Of a DNA stretch of 64,000 nt, positions 1-8,644 are shown piece after piece. A program made the translations under genes and the position numbers. Within the stretch, counting starts at the first letter, position 1, and every line of letters starts with the position of its first letter. The notes beneath the pieces are model-generated. The model searched no databases and was not told where the DNA came from. It saw only the letters and a program-made list of their open reading frames with translations. Origin of the DNA: Chrysoperla carnea. Lineage: Eukaryota; Arthropoda; Insecta; Neuroptera; Chrysopidae. The stretch covers positions 15,596,640-15,660,639 of the forward strand of contig NC_058342.1 in the NCBI RefSeq assembly GCF_905475395.1, written 5' to 3'.

Positions 1-940
1 AAGAAGAATAAACAATAAAATGGCATTCAGGCAGATTGAGAAGAAACATACCAAGCTGCATTTGATCATGATACACACTACATTGGTTCACATTAAATTG
101 TACAACACCTCCCTCTTCGATATAAATTAAATGATTTTGCATGTCCCTGGCAACTAAAATAGCTGTTTTTGATTTTCCTGAAACCGGTTCACCTCGATCA
201 AAATCGATGGCCATACAACACCATCCGGACTGAAGCCTGGCCACGGCATTTCAGGTCTCACTACCAGTCCCAAATGCACAACATTGCTGTCAGAAAATGT
301 TTTCTCATACTTTAAAATCGCTTTTTTCTCATTTATCACTCCGTGAAGGGTGTTGGCATTTCCTCGAAAGCAACTGAAAAACGTGGAATTGGTTTTTTTC
401 TCCCAATTTGAATTCTTATTCTTGAGGTATGTACGAATATTACAACAAATTCTACCGATGATTCTTTTCTGTCTCTCTGATTTCCATTCTTCATTGCACT
501 GACCCGTTGTTCCCAAACATATTTCAAGTGCTCTCTCCGGTGTAAGGCACACTTCAGTTTCGTAGAAATTAGTCTTCATCGTCCAAAAGAATATTTAGCT
601 TTATTGCTGTATTAAAAATTTCGAGTGCAACATTTTTTGTATGCTCATCGATATCGAGCGTTGGTGTTTGTGGAGCAACTGAAACACCTTCACTTCGATA
701 TTATTCACTCTTTGGAGCACCTGCAATTGAACCGTTTTGATAAATTTCGCGCTTGAAACTGTAAACTTTTTTAGACAAAATAAATAAGAAACAAAAAACT
801 GACTTGGTATCAAAATATCTAGATAGTTTCGCTTTTGCAAGTCAGTTAAATCGTTGGTATCCAATTTAACACCATGGCATGACTCGTCCAGAGGTTTTGC
901 TAGGGTCACCGATTCAACAGTTTTTTTTTTCAGTTGTCCC
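1..940 (-). pseudogene. Decayed YqaJ-like (lambda-exonuclease fold) nuclease gene, cut by window edge
   Basis: Read on the minus strand. The clearest stretch is 579-193. It holds a W..ER..RI-like start, a conserved FRGN/EKKA helix region, then a PWPGFSPDG motif followed by SILIEV. This order (PW-x-G-x-SPDG, then E-x-K) is the metal-binding core of the YqaJ/lambda-exonuclease family; that assignment rests on motif recognition. The frame breaks right after the E-V pair near 193, where the family usually has K-C-P. Reading resumes in another frame to base 1, so the 3' end lies outside the window. Upstream, 569-720 is open in a further frame, apart from a stop near 709. An 83-bp GT-AG intron (721-803) would join it to an open stretch at 804-940. 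Several stops and shifts make this a pseudogene. Related domains in insects are often in mobile or virus-derived genes. Origin here is unknown. Confidence 0.6.
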
Positions 941-1450
941 CATCAATCATAGCGTGTTCTTTGACAGCTAAGGGTTTGAAGAAAAAAGGCATGCCAGTCC
1001 AACGACATCAAAATCATCAAATTTGAATGAATAGAAGGCATGATATAGGCCAAAACGTAAAAAAAATCATTTTTCAATATGGCGGCGAAAGGGTTAATTT
1101 CCCGAATACACAAAATCAGATTTAAGGTCTTCAAACAACCCCCTATCGAATGAATAAATAAAAAAATCTAGTGTCAAAACTTTTGGGTCAATCCGTAAGT
1201 GCACTGGAGTCAATTTGGAAATAAAATAACAAGCAGGCTGTTCCATTAAAAAAAATACAACTTTGTTATGTGTCGTGTTTTCTGGATATCCTGTATATTA
1301 CGAAAATAATTTTAAAATGTACAGCTATAAAATATATCAAGCAGTTTAGTTTTATTTGGTTTGGAAAACGGATATAGCTTTGAAAATTTATACGCGTTTA
1401 ATTAAGTTACTACATTTTTAGATAATACAGAATATTTCAAAAACTATGAA

Positions 1451-1747
1451 GTGAGTTTCAATTAAGTGACGTAAACCTTAATTTAAACCACGGTCATATA
1501 TACAGGTCTGTTAACTTCATATACCATCACATAGAGTGAAGCGTGATCGATATAGTTGAACCGTAAAGTAGTTCCCGCGTGGAACACTGGTGGCGCATGA
1601 GTAGTCGTTTGCTTTATTTCGTATTGATAACGACAAGCACGCCATCTGCAGTCTAGATCAAGAAGCTCCAGTAGCGATACGCGTATCGGTCACAGGTTTG
1701 AGCAACGAGTTGTTAGACCTGTATATACGACCGTGATTGAAACTCAC
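1451..1747. mobile_element. MITE, about 297 bp, with terminal inverted repeats
   Basis: Begins GTGAGTTTCAA and ends TTGAAACTCAC. A second inverted block (CACGGTC-ATATATACAGGTC at about 1490-1508; its complement at about 1716-1735) extends the arms. The left arm carries about 30 extra bases. No coding capacity. It sits between two imperfect direct repeats at about 1236-1312 and 1790-1870, which share a GTGTTTTC-GGA-ATCC core and ATTACGAAAATAATTTTAAAA-like ends. Confidence 0.65.
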
Positions 1748-2004
1748 GTTTGTTCTGATGGTAGAGAACCTGAAAATCAAAGAATATACAGGTCCCCCAT
1801 TTAAAAAAATTTAACTTTGATACGATTCGTGTTTTCCGGACATCCGTAGATTACGAAAATAATTTTAAAACCGTAGATTACGAAAATAAGCTTTCATCAA
1901 TCCCAGAAAGAAAATTTTCTTAAAAAGTTTTTTACCTTCAATATGTTCGTGTTGAATAACGTGAATAGGCCTGTTAGACGAATCATTTTAGACGAAAAAA
2001 GTGT

Positions 2005-2776
2005 AAAATGAAGAATTTTTATGTACCTCAACCTATGGGGACAAACATTTTAAAAAATGTTCAGGAAATGTCCATATATCAAAATATACAGCTAACTTGT
2101 TCCCTCTAGAAAGTTTGGCCATTGCTATGGGCTAAATAGGCCAATTATTAGAATCCATTTCTGAGATGATTTTTGAAAATTGTAAAACCTTGAAAATATT
2201 CAACAAGATGGGCTAAAAACGTCTACTCGAGGGTTTTCGGGGTCAGTGATCACTATTCCGAAGTCAGAATTTCTATATACCTCCTCCCTCTTGGGGTAAT
2301 GCGCCTCGCTGGTCTTAAATTGCAATATTCTGTAAAAATTCAACAAAATGGACCAAAAAAGTATACTCGGGTGTTTCTGGGGTCACTGATCACGATTTCG
2401 AATTTAAAACCCATGAGTATACTTTTTTGATCCATTAATTTGTTGAATGTTTACAGAATATTGCAAATTTGAACCAGCGGGGTGAATTACCACAAAAGGG
2501 GGCGTCGAAATTCTGACGTCGGATCAGTGATCACTGACCCCAAAAATCGCCGAGTATACGCTTCTGGCGTATTTTGTTGAATGTTTTCAAGGTTTAAAAA
2601 TTTTCAAAAATCATCCCAGAAATGGATTCTAATGATTGGCCTATTTGACCCATAGCAATAGCAACTTTCTAGCGGCAAAAAGTTGTAGATTTTGATATAT
2701 GGACTTTCCAGAACATTAAAAAAAAAAAAATTATCCTGATAGGTTGAGGTACAAAAAAATCTTTGAAATGCTAAAA
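2005..2776. repeat. Long foldback (inverted repeat) element, about 770 bp
   Basis: Left arm about 2005-2395 and right arm about 2405-2776 are imperfect reverse complements over almost their full length, with nearly no loop. Matching landmarks are TGTACCTCAACCTAT with GGTTGAGGTAC at the ends, AATGGATTCTAA-type sequence in mid-arm, and GGGGTCAGTGATCAC with GTGATCACTGACCCC. No ORF. Probably a nonautonomous DNA element; family unknown. Confidence 0.75.
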
Positions 2777-3018
2777 TGACACGACTATAGTATATTTATT
2801 TCATATTAAAACTAAAGGGAATTTCATATGGTTTTTTTTTTTTATTTTGGCATCTCTGCATATATTTTATCAGAAAGTAACAATTGAAAAACCAAACATT
2901 ATATTGACATGATACCATCTTGTATGAAATATCAGTATTTATTAAATATGACTGTGGTCAATATAAAAGTCTTTCTCGGAAAATTTCAAAGAAAGGAGTC
3001 GTGTAACGAATTTTTAAT

Positions 3019-4101
3019 ATGGCTAACACTTCAGAAAATATTAATATTACAGAATTAATCATTAAAAATGAAAAATTAGATAACAATGTTTCAATGGAAG
3101 ATGGCGTTCATTATTTAATGGAAGAAGAAATACTTAACAACAGCATTAAAAGTGTTAAACAAGAACCAACTTATGAAAAAACTCAACATTTGTATGCTAT
3201 TAATTATGAAAATATTAAACTTGAAGCCGAATCAAGCACAGAAGTTATTAAAAGTGAAACATTTGATGACGAAATTACAATGGAAGTTGGAAGAATTAAA
3301 AATGAAACACCAGAAGAAGGCAGCAACGATATTAATAGTGTTATAAGTGAAAAACATGAACCTCTTCATGAAAATAATAATCAATTGTGCACAATTAATT
3401 ATGAACAAATTAAACTTGAAAAAAACTTACACACAGAAATAATTATTAAAGATGAAATAATGGATGAAAGTGATTTAAAACCACAAGATCATAAGAAAAA
3501 AAAACCGTACTTATGTGACCTTTGTAACAAAAGCTTTAATAGACCAAGTGAATTAGTTAGACATAAACGAGTGCATAGTGGCGAAAGACCATTTTCATGC
3601 AATATTTGTAATAAAGCATTTACTCAAAAAGGTGCTTTAAATCTACACAAGCTTATTCATAGCGGAGAAAAACCATTTTCGTGTAACATTTGTAGCAAAC
3701 GATTTTATAGACCAATTGATTTAGTTAGACATAAACGAATTCATGGCGACGAAAAACCATTTTCATGTAAAATTTGTAATGAAGCCTTTGCTCAAAAAGG
3801 TACTTTAGATCAACACAAGCGTATTCACAGGGAAGAAAAAGCGCATTCATGTGAAATTTGTAGCAAACGATTTTATAGACCAAGTGAATTAGTTAGACAT
3901 AAACGAGTGCATAGTGGCGAAAAACCATTTCCATGTGAAATTTGTAATAAAGCATTTACTCAGAAAGGTGCTTTAAATCTACACAAGCTTATTCATAGCG
4001 GAGAAAAACTATTTTCATGCGATATTTGTAATAAAATGTTTACTCAAAAAAGTTCTTTAGTTAGACATAAACGAGTTTATTGTGGAGAAAATCTATTATA
4101 G
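3019..4101 (+). CDS. C2H2 zinc-finger protein, 7 fingers, intronless
   Basis: A 360-aa putative nuclear DNA-binding protein. Residues 1-160 are acidic and low in hydrophobics, and carry seven psi-K-x-E motifs (K16, K47, K67, K78, K94, K132, K144), the SUMO-acceptor consensus. A 38-residue block at about 48-85 is repeated at about 113-150. A KKKK tract (159-162) precedes the fingers, which start at Cys166, 194, 222, 250, 278, 306 and 334 with an exact 28-residue period and SGEKP-type linkers. Fingers 1-6 keep all Cys and His. In finger 7 the last His is Tyr (Y354), six residues from the stop. Fingers alternate between an RPSELVR-like and a QKGALNL-like helix, so the array is three copies of a two-finger unit. 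No KRAB, BTB or ZAD domain is seen. The start is the first ATG of the frame. Paralogous to the gene at 8645-11083 (shared MAN start and TME-x-x-(R/K)IKNE motif). Confidence 0.9.
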   Translation: MANTSENINITELIIKNEKLDNNVSMEDGVHYLMEEEILNNSIKSVKQEPTYEKTQHLYAINYENIKLEAESSTEVIKSETFDDEITMEVGRIKNETPEEGSNDINSVISEKHEPLHENNNQLCTINYEQIKLEKNLHTEIIIKDEIMDESDLKPQDHKKKKPYLCDLCNKSFNRPSELVRHKRVHSGERPFSCNICNKAFTQKGALNLHKLIHSGEKPFSCNICSKRFYRPIDLVRHKRIHGDEKPFSCKICNEAFAQKGTLDQHKRIHREEKAHSCEICSKRFYRPSELVRHKRVHSGEKPFPCEICNKAFTQKGALNLHKLIHSGEKLFSCDICNKMFTQKSSLVRHKRVYCGENLL

Positions 4102-4228
4102 ATGATTTAAGTTATTTTGCGAACTATAGTCTTGCCATCTGTGAGTTATCAGAAATCTTAGTTTGTTATGTAGGTGAAAAGAAATGTTTTATTTGTATAG
4201 AAAACATTTATATGAATGTACAGATAAA

Positions 4229-4234
4229 AATAAA
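4229..4234 (+). terminator. Candidate polyadenylation signal AATAAA
   Basis: AATAAA lies 128 bp after the stop of the zinc-finger gene and is followed by a T-rich stretch. The position fits a short 3' UTR. AATAAA is frequent by chance in such AT-rich DNA. Confidence 0.45.
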
Positions 4235-4479
4235 TATGTATATTATTTGTATATACTTTTTTTAGTGTTTATTTTTAATAATTTTTTTTAACTTTCAACT
4301 AAAATATAAATTTTTCAACATGAGTTTTTAAGCCATGGAACAGAAGTACGAATGGTAAAAGATCGCTTCAACTGATTCTATATCGAAATTGGAATATCAA
4401 TATGTTAAAAGTATCGTCTGAAAATTATCGATGTATTATAGTTTATAGAAAAATTTATAATAATGATAAATTTTCAATT

Positions 4480-4735
4480 TTAAGATATTGCCAGAGCATG
4501 AATGCATTTGTCGACAGATTTGGCCTATTTTTTTCACAAACTTAGAATAATTTTAGCTGTGAGATCCCGAAGTTGCAGAAATTTTGATCGTTTAGATCAC
4601 GTGATAATTCTCATTCATAGCGTGTAAAACTCACTGTCCTCCCAGCTATTTTTTATGATATTAAAAAATTATCGAAAGAATTGAATAAAAAAGTAGTAGA
4701 GTTGAGAGTAATGTTTTTAGAATAAAATATTTAAA
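4480..4735. repeat. Degenerate relative of the TTAA-flanked element at 14548-15014
   Basis: Shares the TTTAGATC-x-CG-GA string, a GCGTGTAAAA...CCTCCCAGCTATTTTTTATGATAT stretch (broken up here) and a following AAAAAGTAG run with 14614-14770. Ends are not recognisable. Confidence 0.5.
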
Positions 4736-4740
4736 AAAAA

Positions 4741-5302
4741 ACAAGTGAAAACAAACAATTGACTTAGTTAATTGTTGAAATACCATGTAGAGACAGTTTT
4801 GATGACGCAATCGTTTGTTTTTTGACGGCACGTAAATAAAGATTTCCACTCTTAAATAGCCACACACACATAACTGATATTCCAATATTAATACATACTA
4901 CAAAATTTTCACTTAATTAGCACCCCCGTGGGTAAACAGTGATGTTTACAAAAAAATGTTTCAAACAAAAGTTGTTTATTTTTTTATAAGGAACATTTTT
5001 TACATTTAAACTTTTGTTCTATCTTCAACGGTTTACAAGATGGGTCCTACGGATCAAAGATCCAATTGACCTATGTTCCTCATTTACGAACTTGACCTCA
5101 CTTTTTACGTCCTCAGCTAGATATCTCTTTTTGTTTTTGAATAATCGTGATGACAGACGGGCAGACAGACAACCGGAAATGGATTAATTTGGTGATTTTA
5201 TGAACTATACCAAAATTTTGTTCATAGTATCAATATTTTTAAGCGTTACAAACTTGGGACTAAACTTAGTATACCTTTGTATATTTCATATACATGGTAT
5301 AA
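4741..5302 (+). repeat. Repeat A, full-length-like copy (A1)
   Basis: About 560 bp. The start is ACAAGTGAAAACAAACAATT; the near-palindrome CAATTGAC-x-x-AGTTAATTG and ATACCATG follow. The middle has a GTTTACCCG-like box (here inverted), ACGGTTTACAAGATGGGTCC, and a GACAGACGGGCAGACAGAC tract followed by AACCGGAAATGG. The end is CATGGTATAA, so the termini carry ATACCATG/CATGGTAT in inverse orientation. No ORF. Other copies: 6511, 15333, 20432, 34325, 43192, 51484, 61775. Confidence 0.75.
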
Positions 5303-5309
5303 AAACAAA

Positions 5310-6510
5310 CATACCTGATATGATGCAATGTTCATCCTCTTTTCATATTTAAATGGATTGAATCAGAATTGATTTACACATTCGCGTTCGGTTGCAATAA
5401 CTCAAGTTTTAATAGAGATATTTGAAAAAATAAAAAAGATTCAAACTAGAACAAATTTCCATTTTCTCATATATATGTTTATGCGGAGTTTTCTTCGATA
5501 GAGGGTCGATTTCGATTTATAAACTAATAAAGGGCCGCAAAAATGACAAAACTGAATGCTTACAATCGTGATAGCTTCGTTGCTGTTGCATAAATTGTAT
5601 TTTTTTTTGTACATAATAGTAAAATAGGGACTCACTCATACCTTTAAAATAAGTACAAAAATATTATTTATTGGCCAATCTACGGACGTTTCAAACCAAG
5701 AACTGCGCGCCAACCTTATGTAATATCATTTTTGTTTACAATTTTAATCATATCGCCGCCGCAGGGTTGCCAGAAAGTTTTCATTCAAGTCGCCCCATCT
5801 GTGATCGAAAGTCGAAAAATATTCGCAAAAGAAATTGATTTTTTCTAAATAAAAATGCTGAGACGAACTAAAATAAATTTTTGTATACTCTTTTATAATA
5901 TAATAATTTCAGAGTCAATGGAAAACTCAAGAATATGAATTTGATATATATTTTTATTTAAATAAGTGAAATTTATTACTTTTCACACTAAAAAATACAG
6001 AGTACAGTAGATTTTCTTGCAGAATTTTTATGTATTATTAAATACATTTTTTTAGGTTTCACCTGAGGAATGAAAAGCGCCTAATTTTCGACTTGTTGCC
6101 CAAACTCAAAAAAAGGAAAAAATCCATGAAAAAATTGCCCAATTCGCGATTAATCGCCCAATCTGGCAACCCTAATCTTCGGTTCTATTGGTCGTATCAA
6201 GGAGAAAAAAAAAATTATAAAAAATATAAAGATTTGTTTTTTCATGAAGAATAAAATGGTACAAAATTGTTTCGTAAAAGTTTCAATAGTCTAGGACCCA
6301 TGGCCGTATAAACAATTAATTTTTTTATAACAAATTTCGCCACACTCTGAGCGGTGAGCAAGTAGAAAATTCGGATTCAGCGGGTCAAAATACGTCAAAA
6401 CACTCCTTGTCCGGTGGGAACTGCAAATGCAAACGAAAACCACTCAACGCGTACACTATAAGCTGTATCTATTGAAATCTTACTGTTAGAAATATTGATT
6501 TAAATCAGGG
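5310..6510. other. No gene seen
   Basis: AT-rich sequence without credible ORFs. The stretch 5690-6180 is richer in G+C and is bounded by two similar phrases on opposite strands about CAACCCT/GGGTTGCCAG (5765 and 6165), so it may be another decayed inverted-repeat element. This was not resolved. Confidence 0.4.
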
Positions 6511-7057
6511 TTATAATACCATGTATATGAAATATGTACAAGGTATATTAAGTTTAGTCCCAAGTTTGTAACGCTTGAAAATATTGATGCTACCAACAAA
6601 ATTTTGGTACATATGTTCATAAAATCACCTTATTAGTCCGTTTTCGGTTGTCTGCCCGTCTGTCTGCCAACACGATAACTCAAAAACGAAGAGATATCAA
6701 GTTGAAATTTTTATAGAGTGTTTAGGACATAAAAAGTGAGGTCGAGTAAAAGGTGAATTCGAGTTCGTAAATGAGCAACATAGGTCAATTGGGTCTTGGG
6801 TCCTACCGACCCATCTTGTAAACCGCTAGAGGTAGAACAAAAGTTTAACTGTAAAAAATGTTCCTTATAAAAAAATAAACAACTTCACTGTTTACCCGCG
6901 AAGGCGCAAATTAGGTGTGGCTATCTAAGAGTGGATATCTTACTTTAATTACATGACGTAAAATTTAATTACATGAAAACAAACGATTGGGTCATCAACA
7001 CTGTCTATACATGATATTTCAACAATTAACTCAGTCCATTGTTTGTTTTCACTTGTT
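6511..7057 (-). repeat. Repeat A, full-length-like copy (A2), inverted relative to A1
   Basis: Begins TTATAATACCATG and ends TTTGTTTTCACTTGTT. It shows the CGTTTTCGGTTGTCTGCCCG-type tract, the CTAATTAG motif and the GTTTACCCGCGA box, all on the complementary strand to A1. It faces A1 across about 1.2 kb. Confidence 0.75.
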
Positions 7058-7059
7058 AA

Positions 7060-8240
7060 TAAATTAAATTTAAAATAATAATAAATAGAATTATTTATTT
7101 TTAATGACTATTATTTATTTAAATATTATTTATAAAAACAATAATACAACAATAGTTAATGAAAAAGTATTGAATCGTCGTCGAAATCTTAAGATTCCAC
7201 GTCTTGGGTCTCTGCAATTGGTGAATGATTATTGCAATCGTTCTCACTACAAACAATGAATGCAGGTGAACATTACAAACCACTTTTCCTTCATCCATAT
7301 GCTGCCCCGAGGCCGATTTTGCACGAACAAAAAAGTACTTTTTTAAAAATGTTTTCCGGCGTTGCTACCCCTACCCCAATTTTCGGAAAGTATTAAGTTT
7401 ATCTTAATTTTCCTTAAATTTTATTAAAAGTTAATATCATTGCTACCACTGATATGGCGGTTTCTACGACCCTGCTGATCCTTCTGTTATAGTAGATATA
7501 ATCTTGAAGTTGAAGCCTTTTTCTTTTTAGAATTTTGGCAAATCTTTCTTGGATTTTTGGAGATTCTTCACACTGGCTACAAACAGTTCTACCACTTCTC
7601 TCATTGATTCAGACAAGCTGTTCATTGATCTTAGTTTCATGTACTTAGATTTCCATTTATTAATATTTATTTCTTTGGATCTTGTAGCCCCGTGCAAAAG
7701 TTCTTTCATCGCAGCTATAAGGTTCTTCTTCGTTCTTGTAAAAATTCTTCTTGATATAGATGATATGACTTATAGCAGATTGTAAAATAAAAATGAAACA
7801 AAAATTTTCTAGGCGATTTTTTTAATGACAAAATCGTCAATAACGTCGCGTTGTCGTTTGTATAAAAGAACTAAAAGACGATCTTATTAATTCGATAATT
7901 TTCGTTCATTGAGCCTTGCAAATTCAGCGAGTTGAATCAATTCATTGCCAAGAGTCGATTCTGCATCTTCTGGATAACAACCAACAAGATTTTTGCTTTT
8001 GCGTTCAACTCTTCAATTGAAATAGTTTGAAGATTATTAAAGAATCCAAACCTTTCGCAAACAACTTCATTTGCTGAGATTTTTTTATAAAGATACGACT
8101 AAAAAGTGTCCACAACTGGTAGAATAGCTTCAATCCGGAATATATTTCTTGGTAACAATTGGGCACAAGTTCTAACGCACCTGGTGGAGGCTCCAACGTT
8201 ATCAGGGCTCATAGCTTTTTAATGCAGCCTCTGTTCTCCA
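7060..8240. other. No gene confirmed
   Basis: AT-rich start, then 7527-7790, which is open on both strands for 60-80 codons. The minus-strand product would be about 80 residues, Lys-rich and helical in character; no family is recognised and no splice partners are seen. Left unannotated as a gene. Confidence 0.3.
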
Positions 8241-8244
8241 TCGT

Positions 8245-8528
8245 CCTATTAGCTATGTTGGTTAAGGCGTAACCAATTCCGTCCACGGTGTGCTTAGGGT
8301 AGCGGGTTTGATTCCCGCCGCCGCAACAAAATTAATTTAATTAATAGTTGTGATGGGCTGGTGTAGTGCATGTAGAAGGTGCACTCAGCCTCTGAAACTG
8401 AGGAGTTGATAAACGAAATTATCAGCGGAAAGGTGGCAAAACACATATATGGTATCACAATGGGCTCTATAGCCTAAGTGTGTCCTTCGTGGGCAGCCAA
8501 AATAACCTAGCCTAACCTAACCTAACCT
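8245..8528 (+). mobile_element. tRNA-derived SINE with LINE-like tail ending in CCTAA repeats
   Basis: The head resembles a tRNA gene. An A-box-like TAGCTATGTTGG starts at 8250, and a B-box-like GGTTTGATTCC lies at 8305-8315, about 55 bp later, as in Pol III promoters. The body continues with a stretch unlike tRNA. The last 90 bp contain GGTATCACAATGGGCTCTAT and a CTAAGTGTGTCC block that matches the 3' ends of LINE pieces at 30007-30354 and 39870-40135. It ends in three or four CCTAA units. No CCA end or folded acceptor stem, so not a functional tRNA. Confidence 0.75.
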
Positions 8529-8644
8529 GATATCCATATATGCTACTCTCTTTCTGATTGGATATAACACAGCAAATAAGATTGTACATCTGCCTCTAAA
8601 CTCATCCTACTGGTAAAATCAGCATTGATTGATCGTAAAATTGT

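Noticed and set aside
943-1134. 63-codon minus ORF next to the YqaJ remnant, with a DWHAFF phrase echoed by DWLPFF at about 13700
   Set aside because: The similarity covers about ten residues and could be chance; no family is recognised for either.
7527-7790. Overlapping 60-80-codon ORFs on both strands; minus frame Lys-rich and helical
   Set aside because: No recognisable domain, no splice partners, and a second open frame on the opposite strand. A third frame shows a PYSCD phrase like a zinc finger, but only over a dozen residues.
8250-8320. Possible functional tRNA gene
   Set aside because: A- and B-box-like motifs are present but no foldable acceptor stem, and the sequence continues as a SINE.
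8505-8528. Internal telomere array (CCTAA repeats)
   Set aside because: Only a few units at the end of a SINE, with similar tails on LINE copies, so it is an element tail and not a telomere relic.
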